A program made the position numbers and the translations under genes. A stretch of DNA of 64,000 bases from Anaerobiospirillum thomasii. GTDB lineage: Bacteria > Pseudomonadota > Gammaproteobacteria > Enterobacterales > Succinivibrionaceae. The stretch spans positions 946,001-1,010,000 of the forward strand of contig NZ_UAPU01000007.1 of NCBI RefSeq assembly GCF_900445255.1. The letters run 5' to 3'. The notes below the pieces were generated by a model, which ran no database searches, was not told where the DNA came from, and saw only the letters and a list, made by a program, of their open reading frames with translations. Shown here one piece after another: positions 28,231 to 38,911 of this stretch (positions are counted from its first letter, which is position 1; the number at the start of each line of letters is the position of its first letter).

Positions 28231-29145
28231 ATGGGTGCACAAAACTCACATCGTAATCTGATAGAGAAGATTTGTTGGTGCTACTATATTGAGAACCTAA
28301 CTCAGGAACAGATAGCAAAGCGCTTTTCTATATCAAGACTAAAAGTGGTAAGCCTTATGCAGGAAGCACGAGAGCTTAACACTGTTACTTTTACCATCAA
28401 TAAAACCAAAGAGTCGCACAGCGATCTTGAAATATCTATTTCAGATAAATACAAGCTTGACGATGCCTTTATTGTCCCTACCCCCAAAGACTCTAAGAGC
28501 ATTAATGAAATTATAGGCCTTGCTGCAAGTAACTGGCTTAATATGCGTCTGCAGAGTGATTCTGTAATATCAATAGGCTATGGCAATACAGTATCCTATA
28601 CAGTAAATGCCCTGGCCGCTGGATCTCAGAGCTCCTGGTCTGCCATTTCTCTTACAGGCGGTGTCAACTGCTATCTGCCAAATACCAGAAGCGATATTTT
28701 CAAAGCCAAACTGTATCTGTATCCGGCCCCACTGCTCGTTTCAAGCAGTACCTTAAAAGATGAACTGATGAAACATCCTGATGCTGTGTGGATTAACAAG
28801 ATGGGCAAAACTTCATCCATGACAGTATTTGGTTTAGGCGGACTTAATGAGGGTGCCACAGTTATCAACAATGGTCTTTTTGACTATAACGAATTTATCT
28901 ATTTAAAGCGCATTGGTGCTGTCGGAGATATTCTTGGACATTTTATCAATGCATACGGTGAGATAGTTGATGCCGAGCTTGACAGACGTCTTATCTCCAC
29001 ACCGCTAAATGAATTAAAAGAGAGAGCTGTAACCGTAGGTGTTGCAGGTGGCCCTGACAAAGTTGAAATCATAAGAGCAGCCCTTTTGGCAGGTTTTGTC
29101 CGAATTCTGATTACAGACGAGCAGACTGCAAAGGACCTTTTATAA
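28231..29145 (+). CDS. lsrR: AI-2 responsive transcriptional regulator LsrR
   Basis: About 304 residues from the ATG at 28231 (MGAQNSHRN). Other starts are possible at 28207 and 28150, and none has a strong ribosome-binding site. The N-terminal helix-turn-helix (CYYIENLTQEQIAKRFSISR) is followed by a SorC/DeoR-type sugar-binding domain with ISIGYGNTVSYTV and VGVAGGPDKVE. LsrR represses lsr genes until phospho-AI-2 binds. It is divergent to lsrA and in one operon with lsrK and the cupin gene. Confidence 0.92.
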   Translation: MGAQNSHRNLIEKICWCYYIENLTQEQIAKRFSISRLKVVSLMQEARELNTVTFTINKTKESHSDLEISISDKYKLDDAFIVPTPKDSKSINEIIGLAASNWLNMRLQSDSVISIGYGNTVSYTVNALAAGSQSSWSAISLTGGVNCYLPNTRSDIFKAKLYLYPAPLLVSSSTLKDELMKHPDAVWINKMGKTSSMTVFGLGGLNEGATVINNGLFDYNEFIYLKRIGAVGDILGHFINAYGEIVDAELDRRLISTPLNELKERAVTVGVAGGPDKVEIIRAALLAGFVRILITDEQTAKDLL

Positions 29146-29154
29146 GGAGTTAAC

Positions 29155-30717
29155 ATGAGTAAATATCTTTTGGCTATTGATGCAGGAACAGGCTCAATAA
29201 GAGCGGTAATCTTTGCGCTTGACGGCACACAGATTGCCTGTGAGCAAGCTGAGTGGTTTCACAAAGAAGATCCACGTTACCCTGGCTCTATGGATTTTGA
29301 CTGGAAATTTAACTGGGATCTTGCATGTAAATGTATAAAGGGTGCCATTGCCAAAGCTGGAATTGATCCACATGAGATTGCAGGTGTCTCCACCACCTGC
29401 ATGCGTGAGGGTATAGTTCTTTATGATGAGAACTACAATGAAATCTGGGCCTGCGCCAATGTTGATGCCAGAGCCAATGATGAGGTGCTTGAGCTATTTA
29501 AGATAGATCCAAGTCTTGAAATGGAGCTTTATGCCAAATCAGGACAGACCTTTGCGCTCAATGCTCTGCCACGTATTTTATGGGTTAAAAACAAGCAGCC
29601 TGATGTTTATGAGAAAATCAAATATGTCGGCATGTTCAATGACTGGCTGATTTTAAAACTTACAGGCGCTCTTGCCGTTGATCCTTCAAACGGCTCCACC
29701 TCAGGTCTGTTTGACTTAAACTCCCGTGCCTTTGATCCATCCATTGCCAGAAAGTGCGGATTGCGTGATGATATTTTCCCTGCAACCATTGAGTGTGGCG
29801 AATATATTGCAAGCGTCAATGCCAAAGGTGCTGCCGACTCTGGTCTTGCCGAAGGTACAAAAGTTATTGTAGGTGGCGGCGATGCCCAGCTTGGCTGTAT
29901 AGGAGTAGGTGTGGTCAATGTCAATGAGGCAGCTATTTTCGGCGGCTCCTTCTGGCAGTATGAGTACAACTCTGATAAGGCCATAACTGATAAACAAGGA
30001 CGTGTGCGCGTCAACTGCCATGCCATTCCTAAGCTGTGGCAGTTTGAGGCTTTAGCTTTCAAACCAGGTCTGGTACTGCGCTGGTATCGTGATGCATTTT
30101 GTGAATACGAAAAGGAAAAGGCCAAAGAGCTTGGATGCGATCCTTATGAGCTTTTAAATGAGAAGGCAAAAGATATTCCGGCAGGTTCGTATGGCATGCT
30201 CTGTGCTTTTTCAGATGTTATGAATTTCACATCATGGAAGCATGCAGCTCCAACTTTTTCAAACTTTGCCCTTGAGAGTGACAAATTCAATCGCTATACC
30301 TTCTACAAGGCCATTTTAGAAAATACAGCCCTGATAGCAAGAGGTCATGTTGATCTTGTATATGAATCAACAGGTAAGAAGCCAGACTCCATCATCTTTG
30401 GTGGCGGTGCCTCTAAATCACCTCTGTGGTCACAGATTCTTGCTGACTGCCTTGGAATTGAAATCAAAGTGCCTGTAGTAAAAGAGGCCACTGCCCTTGG
30501 CGCTGCTATTTTAGCGGCAGTTGGTCTTGGTCTGTATAAAGATCTTAATGAGGCTGTAGCTGCCATGGTACATATGGAAAAGAGCTATATACCAAACAAA
30601 GACAATCATGAGGTCTATACAGATCTCTATGCCACATGGCGCAAATTCTATAAGACACAACTTGATCTGGCATGTGAAGGCACAACCAAATACATGTGGT
30701 CAGCACCTGAATTATAA
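29155..30717 (+). CDS. lsrK: Autoinducer-2 kinase LsrK
   Basis: 520-residue FGGY-family kinase that phosphorylates AI-2 in the cytoplasm and so traps it and makes the LsrR ligand. The start LLAIDAGTGSIRAVIF holds the phosphate 1 motif. CMREGIVLYDE and WACANVDARA match LsrK. The adenosine motif FGGGASKSPLWSQ and VVKEATALGAAIL lie near residues 420-450. AAGGAG precedes the ATG, 9 bp after the lsrR stop. Confidence 0.95.
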   Translation: MSKYLLAIDAGTGSIRAVIFALDGTQIACEQAEWFHKEDPRYPGSMDFDWKFNWDLACKCIKGAIAKAGIDPHEIAGVSTTCMREGIVLYDENYNEIWACANVDARANDEVLELFKIDPSLEMELYAKSGQTFALNALPRILWVKNKQPDVYEKIKYVGMFNDWLILKLTGALAVDPSNGSTSGLFDLNSRAFDPSIARKCGLRDDIFPATIECGEYIASVNAKGAADSGLAEGTKVIVGGGDAQLGCIGVGVVNVNEAAIFGGSFWQYEYNSDKAITDKQGRVRVNCHAIPKLWQFEALAFKPGLVLRWYRDAFCEYEKEKAKELGCDPYELLNEKAKDIPAGSYGMLCAFSDVMNFTSWKHAAPTFSNFALESDKFNRYTFYKAILENTALIARGHVDLVYESTGKKPDSIIFGGGASKSPLWSQILADCLGIEIKVPVVKEATALGAAILAAVGLGLYKDLNEAVAAMVHMEKSYIPNKDNHEVYTDLYATWRKFYKTQLDLACEGTTKYMWSAPEL

Positions 30718-30737
30718 AGATAATTGGAGATATTAAA

Positions 30738-31088
30738 ATGTATGTATTAAATGACAGTGAAAGAGAATTCAGATTTAAAGACTCAGGTCCAAAATATCTG
30801 ATGAAGGGCCCACGCATGAACTTTGCAGTGGTTCAGTTCCAGCCAGGTCAGGACTTTCCTGCCCACTATCACAACATTATGGAAGAGAACTTCTATATTC
30901 TAGAAGGTGAAATTGATATTGTAGTGGACGGCAAGGTAAATCACCTTAAAAAAGGTGACTTCATTCATATCGAGCCTGGTGAGATTCATTACTGTATCAA
31001 TCGCTATGACAAGAAGATTGTTATGATTTCAACCCTGGCTCCATTCCAGGAAGTTGATAAAGTTGAAGTCAAGGATTACAAATACTGA
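30738..31088 (+). CDS. Cupin-domain protein in the lsr locus
   Basis: 116 residues forming a single small cupin barrel. The metal-binding motif is visible: HYHNIMEENFYILEGE (His, His, Glu) in the first part and HIEPGEIHY in the second. It follows lsrK by 20 bp with GGAGA ahead of the ATG and is closed by a terminator, so it belongs to the lsrRK operon. The window has no gene for LsrG, the isomerase that converts phospho-AI-2 before LsrF acts. A cupin could isomerise or open this sugar phosphate and fill that role. This is inference from position; I do not recognise a named family. Confidence 0.75.
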   Translation: MYVLNDSEREFRFKDSGPKYLMKGPRMNFAVVQFQPGQDFPAHYHNIMEENFYILEGEIDIVVDGKVNHLKKGDFIHIEPGEIHYCINRYDKKIVMISTLAPFQEVDKVEVKDYKY

Positions 31089-31104
31089 TTGATTCACCCA
31101 TGAT

Positions 31105-31130
31105 AAAAAGGCCACCTGCGTGGCCTTTTT
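31105..31130. terminator. Bidirectional terminator, cupin gene and ferredoxin gene
   Basis: AAAAAGGCCAC-CTGC-GTGGCCTTTTT, an 11-bp perfect stem between two convergent genes. Confidence 0.85.
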
Positions 31131-31133
31131 AAC

Positions 31134-31343
31134 TTAACAGGTTTTAAGAACGTTCTTGATTTCCTCAAGCGTGCCTTCAAACACGGATCCAAATTCGCAA
31201 ACATCAAGGCAGGCGCCACATTCCACACACAAATCAGGATCGACAATAAAATGTCCCTTTTCATCCTGATAAATAGCATCACAAGGGCATGCATCCTTGC
31301 ATACACCGCATTCTGTACAATCTACTGGATCTATAGCAAACAT
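31134..31343 (-). CDS. 2[4Fe-4S] ferredoxin
   Basis: 69 residues, a small bacterial ferredoxin. Two cluster motifs are intact: CTECGVCKDACP (residues about 9-20) and CVECGACLDVCE (about 39-50), eight cysteines in all. It carries electrons in the cytoplasm at low potential. The second motif ends in CE instead of the common CP. It stands alone, divergent to yggS, so its partner enzyme is unknown. Confidence 0.9.
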   Translation of the reverse strand: MFAIDPVDCTECGVCKDACPCDAIYQDEKGHFIVDPDLCVECGACLDVCEFGSVFEGTLEEIKNVLKTC

Positions 31344-31380
31344 GTTTTTTCCGTTATTAAAAGTCTTTTCAAATAAGCGT

Positions 31381-31386
31381 TATAAT
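31381..31386 (+). promoter_or_regulatory. -10 element upstream of yggS-proC-yggT
   Basis: TATAAT 38 bp before the yggS ATG. The -35 region is weak. Confidence 0.4.
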
Positions 31387-31423
31387 ACGACAATTGTTCT
31401 AAAATATTGGGCGAAAATTTATC

Positions 31424-32131
31424 ATGGGTATGATAGCAGAAAACATTGATATTATAGTAAAAAAAATTAATACCTGCAGGCTTGAGTGCCACAGAGATGA
31501 TACAGTATCCCTGCTTTGTGTCTCAAAGACCAAGCCACTTGAAGATATCAAGGCTGCATATGATGCAGGACAGAGACACTTTGGTGAAAACTATGTGCAG
31601 GAGGCTGCCCTTAAAATTGAGCAGTTTAAACAAAACTACGGCCTGTCAGATATTAAATGGCACTTTATAGGACCTATTCAGAGCAACAAGAGTAAAACAG
31701 TTGCCAATATCTTTGATATGGTCGAATCTGTAGACAGAGAAAAGATAGCCAGACGTTTAAATGAGCAGCGTGATGAGAACCTTCCGGCGCTTGATATACT
31801 TGTACAAGTCAATATCTCTGATGAGGCACAAAAGTCTGGCTGCGCCATAGCGAATGTAGACTCCCTTGTCACATATATCAAAGACAACTGCCCTAAACTA
31901 AGATTACGCGGTTTTATGGTCATAGCGCTTGATACTCAGGACATAGCGGAGATCAAAAGAGAATTTTTAAAAATAAGAGATATTTTTAATACTTATAAAG
32001 AAAAATACAAACATTTTGACACCCTATCCATGGGTATGACTTCCGATATGGAGTGCGCTATTGAATGCGGCTCCACACAGGTGCGTATTGGCAGCGCCAT
32101 CTTTGGCAGTCGCAATTACACAAAGGAATAA
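31424..32131 (+). CDS. yggS: PLP homeostasis protein, YggS family
   Basis: 235 residues, the usual size. It binds pyridoxal phosphate and keeps vitamin B6 and amino acid pools balanced. The PLP lysine is in LLCVSKTKP (near residue 36), followed by FGENYVQEA, WHFIGPIQSNK and the C-terminal LSMGMTSDMECAI phosphate-binding stretch. It is first in a yggS-proC-yggT operon, an order common in proteobacteria. The start could also be 31430. Confidence 0.95.
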   Translation: MGMIAENIDIIVKKINTCRLECHRDDTVSLLCVSKTKPLEDIKAAYDAGQRHFGENYVQEAALKIEQFKQNYGLSDIKWHFIGPIQSNKSKTVANIFDMVESVDREKIARRLNEQRDENLPALDILVQVNISDEAQKSGCAIANVDSLVTYIKDNCPKLRLRGFMVIALDTQDIAEIKREFLKIRDIFNTYKEKYKHFDTLSMGMTSDMECAIECGSTQVRIGSAIFGSRNYTKE

Positions 32132-32134
32132 AAT

Positions 32135-32953
32135 ATGTTAAAACTAGGCTTCATTGGTGGAGGCAATATGGCCTCCTGCATTATAAATGCCATTTCCTCT
32201 TTAAAAAGAGAGCATACTATATCTGTAAGCGGCCCCCATCTTGAAAAGCTTGAAAAGTTCAAAAGCATGGGTCATAACATTGGCACTGACAATGTGCTCT
32301 GCGCCAAAGAATCAGATATCATCTTTTTAGGAGTAAAACCTCAGATTCTAGGCTCTGTGTTACGGGATCTTAAAGATAAAGGCATTGATTTTTCACAAAA
32401 ACTTGTCATTTCTATGGCTGTAGGCTTTTCGTGCTCATCTATTGAAGATATTACCAAAAGCAATAAGACTGTGCGTATTATGCCAAATACCCCATCAAGT
32501 CTTGGACTTGGTGTCACCGCCATTTATTTTGACAGCGGTGTAGGTACAGAGCAAAAGGATCTGACATATGAGCTTCTTGCAGGACTTGGTCTTAATGTAA
32601 CTGTAGATAATGAGGAGCAGATCACGCTGCTAGGTGCCCTTACCGGTTCAGGACCTGCCTTTCTCTACAGATTTTTAGAAAGTTTATGTACAATAGCAAC
32701 AGAGCATGGTCTTGATGCAGTGCAGAGCAGAAATCTGATGCAGATGTTGATAAAAGGGACAGCTGCAATGATTGAGCACAATGCACAAAGTTCACTTGCT
32801 CAGCTACGTGAGGCTGTAACATCAAAAGGCGGTACCACCTTTGAGGGGCTTAAGGTCATGCAGACAAGGAATTTTGACGCTATGATGCATGAGGTTATAG
32901 ATGCCTGCATCAGACGTTCCCACGAACTTGAAGAAACACTAAAGGATAAATAA
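32135..32953 (+). CDS. proC: Pyrroline-5-carboxylate reductase
   Basis: 272 residues. It makes proline from pyrroline-5-carboxylate with NAD(P)H. The N-terminal GFIGGGNMA is the nucleotide motif. FLGVKPQ and RIMPNTPSSLGLGVTA follow, and GSGPAFLYRFLESL and the C-terminal VTSKGGTTFEGL are typical of ProC. AAGGAA precedes the ATG. Its stop overlaps the yggT start. Confidence 0.97.
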   Translation: MLKLGFIGGGNMASCIINAISSLKREHTISVSGPHLEKLEKFKSMGHNIGTDNVLCAKESDIIFLGVKPQILGSVLRDLKDKGIDFSQKLVISMAVGFSCSSIEDITKSNKTVRIMPNTPSSLGLGVTAIYFDSGVGTEQKDLTYELLAGLGLNVTVDNEEQITLLGALTGSGPAFLYRFLESLCTIATEHGLDAVQSRNLMQMLIKGTAAMIEHNAQSSLAQLREAVTSKGGTTFEGLKVMQTRNFDAMMHEVIDACIRRSHELEETLKDK

Positions 32954-33489
32954 TGCCACTTTTACAACTTGTTGCCAAAGCACTTATAATGCTTTTTCTG
33001 CTGCGCTTTTTAATACAGCTGTCAAATGCCTACTATTTCAGTCCGCTCGTACAGTCTGTAGTCAAGCTTACCAATCCTGTGTGCAATCTGCCAGGTCTGT
33101 CAAAGATACGCTTAGGCCGGGTCTATCTGTCACCTCTTATTGCAGCTCTTGCCGTTGATCTTATATTCTGGCTATGTGTCAAACTCTTTACCAGACTGCC
33201 AATACCTGTCTTTGATATTCTGACCTTTACTGTACTGCAGACAGTAAAAACCTTTGGAGTCCTTGTAATATCACTGCTTTTAATACAGGCTTTGACCTCA
33301 TGGCTGCCAAGCACCAGAAATATAAGTGAAACCGTAGGTCAGATAACCTATCCTCTAGTGTCTCCAGTACAGAAAATAATTCCACCTATCGGCATGATTG
33401 ATATATCTCTTATGATTGTGCTGCTGGTGATTTTTGCCATCAACAGACTAATGACCTCCTGGCTGGGCCCTATCTGGATCATGCTATAA
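32953..33489 (+). CDS. yggT: YggT family membrane protein
   Basis: 178 residues with two YGGT repeats, each with a pair of hydrophobic helices (residues about 5-25 and 55-85, then 95-115 and 150-172). The second repeat has LTSWLPSTRNISETVGQITYPLVSPV in its loop. It is an inner membrane protein. The family is linked to osmotic or membrane roles, but the exact function is not settled. It overlaps the proC stop by one base. Confidence 0.92.
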   Translation: MPLLQLVAKALIMLFLLRFLIQLSNAYYFSPLVQSVVKLTNPVCNLPGLSKIRLGRVYLSPLIAALAVDLIFWLCVKLFTRLPIPVFDILTFTVLQTVKTFGVLVISLLLIQALTSWLPSTRNISETVGQITYPLVSPVQKIIPPIGMIDISLMIVLLVIFAINRLMTSWLGPIWIML

Positions 33490-33682
33490 TTTCTTATTTT
33501 GCAGGAGATAATGCGATCTCCTGCACACTTTTGATGCTATATTTGATTATCTAATTTATCTTTTCCCTGCCATTCTAAAATAAAATTTCTTAAAAACTTG
33601 TTAAATATCAAATGTTACCTAAGGTAGGTTTTTGTCTTTTTAGTAATTTTTATCAAATTTTAGATAAAAAGTTAATGATCTC

Positions 33683-33712
33683 TTGATACGGCTGTCTTAG
33701 AATATGTGATAC
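33683..33712 (+). promoter_or_regulatory. Weak candidate promoter before the chemotaxis receptor
   Basis: TTGATA and TGATAC with an 18-bp spacer. I see no sigma-28 pattern. The gap 33490-33803 shows no gene. Confidence 0.3.
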
Positions 33713-33803
33713 ATAACAAACTTTAAATTTCAATTTCAGGGTTGCATATTTCACTGTCATGTTCTTATGACGTATATACCCATATAAGATCTAGAGGCTT
33801 ATC

Positions 33804-35477
33804 ATGTCCATATTTATGAATATGTCAATAAAAGCCAAACTTTTAAGTGGCTTTTTCTTTGTCATTCTTATTCTTTCAATAGTTGGAATTATATCCATCA
33901 CCTCCATCAACACCTCTCTTAATGTAGAAGAGAGACTCAAAACGACAATTTCTCAGGACATGGGGCGTACCATTCACTTGTATGGCAAATACAATGCTGT
34001 ACATAAATGGTTGCACCAGCTACAGGCCAATCCAAGTTCTCAGCTTGTAGCCCAGGGTAAACAGTATGTTGCTGAAATGCTAGAAGCTCTAGATAAAGCT
34101 GACAGTGGTGCACCTCCTGTAATTTTTGTCGAAAAGGTTACAGAAACCCGCGCGACCATGAGAGATCTTGCCAACAAAATCAACGGCAGATTTATTACTC
34201 TTTTAGAGCAGGGCAAATATGAAGAGGCTGACGCTGAATTCTTAAATACTGTTCTTGCCCCATCATCAAAGTCCAATATGCTCTTTTCAGGACTTATCAA
34301 CAGCTATCAGGATGTAGTAGAGGATGAGGTTAAAAATCTTGACCTAAGAGGCCCTCTGTACACAGTGATAATCCTGACTATTGTAGGAATGATCCTTGCA
34401 GTTATTACTGCCATCATGATTGCCAACTACATCGTTAAACATACACATAGCATTATGAACATGTCCAAATCCATTCAGGATGGCGACTTCATGATCAAGA
34501 TGGATGAGAACGATATACCAAACGATGAGATAGGCGATATCTACAGATCTAACCTTGCCATTGTACAAACCCTCTCTGAGTCAGTAGCCAAGGTCATGGC
34601 CACATCAGAGGTTCTGCGTAAGTACTCAAAAGAACTCAACGAGGCCTCATGGAATATCAACCATGGTGCTAGTGTTGCCGAGAATCAGTCTATTACCATT
34701 GCAGCTGCAGCCGATGAGATGGTTTCAACCACATCAGATATTGCCAAGAACTGCCATATTGCCTCAGAGACATCTGAAATTACCAAGAATGAGACCGTTA
34801 CCGGTGTGGATAAGGTTCGTACAACTGTATCACGTATCAGAGAGCAGAGCGTTCTGACCCGTGAGGATGCTGATAAGGTTATGCGTCTTGCCGAGCAGAG
34901 CCAGAAGATTGGTTCCATCGTTGGCACAATTGATGAGATTGCAGCTCAAACCAACCTCTTAGCCCTTAACGCCGCTATTGAGGCTGCCCGTGCCGGTGAG
35001 GCAGGTCGAGGCTTTGCTGTGGTTGCCGATGAGGTTCGTGCTCTTGCCTCACGTACCTCAAAATCAACTCAGGAAATTACAGCCATGGTACGCTCTATTC
35101 AGGATGATTCCAAGACTGCCACTGACTCTATGAATGAGTCTGTAACACAGATGGAAGAGGTAGCAGAGAGAGCCGGTGAGCTTGAGTCATCACTCAACAC
35201 CATCTTAAACAGCGTCAACGATGTTAACTCACAGATTACTCAGATTGCTACAGCAGCTGAGGAGCAGACTACTGCCACATCTGAGATTTCATCCAACATG
35301 CAGGGTATTACCGAGTCTGCTCAGAAGTCATGCTCAATCTCTGAGCATGCTGTTAAGATTTCAGACTTTGCTGTTGAGCTTATCGATAATATCGAAAAAG
35401 ATCTGCGCTTCTTCAAGATTGACTCAAGCAAGATTAAATCCTACATCAGCGATTTAGAAAAGAGCACAGTCCAATAA
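33804..35477 (+). CDS. Methyl-accepting chemotaxis protein
   Basis: 557 residues. A transmembrane helix lies near 11-32, a helical periplasmic sensor of about 150 residues (four-helix type) follows, then a second membrane helix near 188-210, a HAMP domain and the cytoplasmic signalling coiled coil. The hairpin tip is clear at [20 protein letters not shown] and continues to [11 protein letters not shown]. It should report a ligand to CheA/CheW. No C-terminal CheR pentapeptide is seen. The ligand is unknown. It is a single gene with its own terminator. Confidence 0.93.
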   Translation: MSIFMNMSIKAKLLSGFFFVILILSIVGIISITSINTSLNVEERLKTTISQDMGRTIHLYGKYNAVHKWLHQLQANPSSQLVAQGKQYVAEMLEALDKADSGAPPVIFVEKVTETRATMRDLANKINGRFITLLEQGKYEEADAEFLNTVLAPSSKSNMLFSGLINSYQDVVEDEVKNLDLRGPLYTVIILTIVGMILAVITAIMIANYIVKHTHSIMNMSKSIQDGDFMIKMDENDIPNDEIGDIYRSNLAIVQTLSESVAKVMATSEVLRKYSKELNEASWNINHGASVAENQSITIAAAADEMVSTTSDIAKNCHIASETSEITKNETVTGVDKVRTTVSRIREQSVLTREDADKVMRLAEQSQKIGSIVGTIDEIAAQTNLLALNAAIEAARAGEAGRGFAVVADEVRALASRTSKSTQEITAMVRSIQDDSKTATDSMNESVTQMEEVAERAGELESSLNTILNSVNDVNSQITQIATAAEEQTTATSEISSNMQGITESAQKSCSISEHAVKISDFAVELIDNIEKDLRFFKIDSSKIKSYISDLEKSTVQ

Positions 35478-35515
35478 CAAACTTATTATCGCTGCCCTAA
35501 GGCAGATCAGATCAC

Positions 35516-35542
35516 AAAAGGCCGGAGTATTCCGGCCTTTTT
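35516..35542 (+). terminator. Terminator after the chemotaxis receptor
   Basis: AAAAGGCCGGA-GTAT-TCCGGCCTTTTT. Confidence 0.88.
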
Positions 35543-35655
35543 GCATCATTAAGGCTCTCATTTGCGGTGCAAATACCAATTTTTATAACACTCTTATTTT
35601 TTTATCCTGTAAATATAGTATAACTAAGAGCAAGGTATAAAAATCACACAAGGAT

Positions 35656-36552
35656 ATGCCTATGCAGCGTGATATAAACAGTTTTTCTGCCCAAAAATCT
35701 GTACTTGCCATCTGCTATGATTTTGATAAAACCCTAACCCCTGATGATATGCAGGCTCAGGGCTTTATTCAGTCTGTGCAAAAGGGCAAGGATGTAGAAA
35801 GCTTCTGGGAAGAGTCCAACAAACTGGCCCGTGAAAACGGCATGGACTCAAACCTTGCCTATATGTACCTTATGGTTACAAAGTCTCGCGGCAATAATTA
35901 TCTGACCCGCCGTCTGCTGCAGGAGTATGGCTCCAAAGTAAAACTCTTCAACGGTGTTGAAACCTGGTTTGATCGTATCAATGCCTATGGTAAAGAGCAC
36001 AATGTGGAAATTGAGCATTACATTATCTCATCAGGTCTTAAGGAAATGATTGAAGGCACAAGTATTGCCCATGTCTTTAAAGCCATCTATGCAAGCAGCT
36101 TTCTTTATGATAAAGATGATGTTGCAGTATGGCCGGCCCAGGCTATTAATTACACCTCCAAAACACAGTTTTTATTCCGTGTTGAAAAAGGTGCGCTTGA
36201 TGTCAACGACCCAAGAGTCAATGAATATATTCCTGAGGGTAAATATAAGGCTCCTTTTAGAAATATAGTCTATATAGGTGACAGTGAAACTGACATTCCT
36301 TGCATGAAACTTGTCAATAACTTTGGCGGTCATTCAATAGGTGTCTATAATCCTCTTAATGACAACCGCATTAAAGTGTATAAGATGCTAAGGGATAACA
36401 GAATCAAATACTTTACCCCTGCCGATTATTCACAAAACAGTGAACTAGATATTCTTATCAAGAAGATAATTGATAAAACAGCAACCTATGAGGTGCTTGA
36501 GCGCTGGCATCTGTCCAATAAAGAAGAAGCCTATTCAGAGTTTGACAGTTAG
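35656..36552 (+). CDS. HAD-family phosphatase
   Basis: 298 residues. The first HAD motif is YDFDKTLTP (residues about 22-30, nucleophile Asp), the second is ISSGLKE with its Ser, and the last is IVYIGDSETDIPCM with acidic metal ligands. A conserved Lys lies between. The middle part (VEHYIISSG, WPAQAINYTSKTQFLFRVEKG) resembles phosphoserine-phosphatase-like HAD proteins of unknown substrate. AAGGAT precedes the ATG. It is convergent with parC. Confidence 0.85.
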   Translation: MPMQRDINSFSAQKSVLAICYDFDKTLTPDDMQAQGFIQSVQKGKDVESFWEESNKLARENGMDSNLAYMYLMVTKSRGNNYLTRRLLQEYGSKVKLFNGVETWFDRINAYGKEHNVEIEHYIISSGLKEMIEGTSIAHVFKAIYASSFLYDKDDVAVWPAQAINYTSKTQFLFRVEKGALDVNDPRVNEYIPEGKYKAPFRNIVYIGDSETDIPCMKLVNNFGGHSIGVYNPLNDNRIKVYKMLRDNRIKYFTPADYSQNSELDILIKKIIDKTATYEVLERWHLSNKEEAYSEFDS

Positions 36553-36558
36553 CCTACA

Positions 36559-36583
36559 ACCTGCAGGTTTTATGCCTGCAGGT
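36559..36583. terminator. Hairpin between the HAD gene and parC
   Basis: ACCTGCAGG and CCTGCAGGT form a perfect 9-bp stem between convergent genes. It lacks a strong T tract. Confidence 0.5.
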
Positions 36584-36592
36584 CAGATAAGG

Positions 36593-38911
36593 TTATTCAA
36601 GCACAAAGTCATCGACAGTCTCACTTTGCTCTACAACTGTATCATCCTTTTTAGCCTTTATTACCTCAATATCACTTACCTTCTGATAGGAGCGCGGCAG
36701 TGTGGTGCCAGAGCTGGTACGGCTCTGCTTTCTTTGCTGCATATCATCTTTTGATATTTTAAGTATGCGCTTGCCAGAGTGCACAACAATACTGTCGTTC
36801 TCGCCCACCACTTTTGCCACAGCAATACCGTCAATGCCAACATCAAGTTTGTTCTTGGAAATTGATATCATCTTGTTGCCCTTGCCGCGGCCAAGTACAG
36901 GCAGCTCCTTGGCATCATAGATTAGAATTTTACCTTGCTTTGATGCTACCACAATCAGATCGCTGTCAAGATCATTAAGACGGCATGGCTCCATAAGCTT
37001 TGTATCTTCAGTTAAAGTTACAACATTGCGACCGCTCTTAACTCTTGAGATTAAATCATCATAAGAGCAGATAAAGCCGTAGGCCCTGTCGGTATAGAGC
37101 ATATATCTGTCATTTGGAGTACCGCAGATGACATATATGGCAAACTCACCAGGAGAGAGATTTGCCTTTGAGGTCAATGGCTCACCCTGTCCTCTGGCCG
37201 ATGGCAGATCTCTTATATCCACAGTATAGGCTCGTCCCAGATTGGTTATAAATACAGCCTGCCCATTTGAGCGTCCTGTAGCCTGGGAGAGGAACTCATC
37301 ACCGCTTCTGTAAGCCATACTCTTGGCATCAACATCTGCTCCGGTTGCGGCTCTGACCCATCCCATTTTTGAGAGTATAACTGTCATTGGAGTGCTTGGT
37401 GTTAAATCGTCAACAGAGATTTCAACAGCCTCTGATCTTTCAACTATAGGACATAGTCTTTCATCTCCGTAAACCTTGGCGTCAGCTGCAATTTCCTTTT
37501 TAATGAAATTATTGAGCTTGGTTTTTGAGTTGAGCAAACCCTCTAGCTTCTTCTTTTCAGCCTCAAGTTTTTTCTGCTCATCCTTGATCTTCATTTCCTC
37601 AAGGCGGGCCAGCTGCTTGAGTCTGGTCTCTAAAATATATTCAACCTGTTCATCGCTTAAATTAAAACGCTGTTTAAGCTCTGTATGAGGATCGTCCTCT
37701 TCTCTTATGATACGTATAACTTCATCAAGATTTAAAAAGACAATTAAAAGTCCCTCAAGCAGATGCAGTCTTTTGTTTACAGCTACAAGGCGTGAGTTTA
37801 ATCTTTTACTTACTGTATCTACTCTAAAGGCTATCCACTCAGATAATATGGTTTTTAAATCTTTAACTGCAGGTTTGCCGTCAAGACCCAGGATATTTAA
37901 ATTAACCCTATAGGTTTTCTCCAAATCTGTTGTAGCAAAAAGATGGCTCATGAGCGCATCAACATCTACTCTGTTGGAGCGCGGAACTATGATAAGACGG
38001 CATGGATTGTTATGATCAGAGGCATTTATCAGATCTGAAACCAAAGGCAGTTTCTTTTTGACCATAAGCTCTGCAATCTGCTTTTCTATGGTACCGCCTG
38101 CTACCTGATACGGCAGAGTTTTAATAACTATGCCCTCCTTTTCCATTTCATAGGTAGCACGCATTCTTATTATGCCGCGACCAGTCTCATAGAGCTTTTG
38201 CAGTTCGCTGGCAGGTGTGATTATTTCAGCTGCACATGGATAGTCAGGGCCCTTAATATATTCCATTAAATCACTGACACTGCAGTCTTCATGATCCATA
38301 AGATAAATTGCAGCCTGTGCCACCTCAAGTACATTGTGAGGCGGAATATCAGTGGCCATGCCTACAGCAATACCTGTGGTGCCATTGAGTAAAATGGTTG
38401 GCAGTCTTGATGGCAGAGCCTTTGGCTCAACAGTTGTACCATCAAAGTTTGGTATAAATTCAACGCATCCTGCGTTTAAATCCTCTAAAAGAACATCTGA
38501 AAATGTTGCAAGGCGTGATTCTGTATATCGCATGGCGGCAAAAGACTTTGGCTCTTCAACATCACCCCAGTTACCCTGTCCGTCAACTAGAGGATATCTG
38601 TAGGCAAAAGGCTGAGCCATAAGCACCATAGCCTCATAACAGGCACTGTCTCCGTGCGGATGATACTTACCTAATACCTCACCCACAGTTCTTGCTGATT
38701 TTACATGCTTGGCCTTAGGTCCTATACCTAATTTAGCCATAGCATACACAATGCGTCTTTGAACCGGTTTCATTCCATCACTGACAGATGGCAGAGCTCT
38801 GTCGCGGATTACATTCATGGAGTAATTAAGATAGGCACTTTCAGCAAACTCTGACAGCGCCATGGTCTCTACACCATCAAGGCTCAAATCTTTTTCTTTA
38901 TTGTCGCTCAT
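36593..38911 (-). CDS. parC: DNA topoisomerase IV subunit A
   Basis: 772 residues, a normal ParC size. It unlinks daughter chromosomes together with ParE. The N-terminal part has [37 protein letters not shown] (quinolone region) and the catalytic Tyr in [10 protein letters not shown] near residue 130. The C-terminal beta-pinwheel is shorter and less conserved. It is ParC rather than GyrA because of its length and the lack of a GyrA box. parE is not in the window. An ISAs1-like transposase gene lies directly upstream. Confidence 0.93.
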   Translation of the reverse strand: MSDNKEKDLSLDGVETMALSEFAESAYLNYSMNVIRDRALPSVSDGMKPVQRRIVYAMAKLGIGPKAKHVKSARTVGEVLGKYHPHGDSACYEAMVLMAQPFAYRYPLVDGQGNWGDVEEPKSFAAMRYTESRLATFSDVLLEDLNAGCVEFIPNFDGTTVEPKALPSRLPTILLNGTTGIAVGMATDIPPHNVLEVAQAAIYLMDHEDCSVSDLMEYIKGPDYPCAAEIITPASELQKLYETGRGIIRMRATYEMEKEGIVIKTLPYQVAGGTIEKQIAELMVKKKLPLVSDLINASDHNNPCRLIIVPRSNRVDVDALMSHLFATTDLEKTYRVNLNILGLDGKPAVKDLKTILSEWIAFRVDTVSKRLNSRLVAVNKRLHLLEGLLIVFLNLDEVIRIIREEDDPHTELKQRFNLSDEQVEYILETRLKQLARLEEMKIKDEQKKLEAEKKKLEGLLNSKTKLNNFIKKEIAADAKVYGDERLCPIVERSEAVEISVDDLTPSTPMTVILSKMGWVRAATGADVDAKSMAYRSGDEFLSQATGRSNGQAVFITNLGRAYTVDIRDLPSARGQGEPLTSKANLSPGEFAIYVICGTPNDRYMLYTDRAYGFICSYDDLISRVKSGRNVVTLTEDTKLMEPCRLNDLDSDLIVVASKQGKILIYDAKELPVLGRGKGNKMISISKNKLDVGIDGIAVAKVVGENDSIVVHSGKRILKISKDDMQQRKQSRTSSGTTLPRSYQKVSDIEVIKAKKDDTVVEQSETVDDFVLE

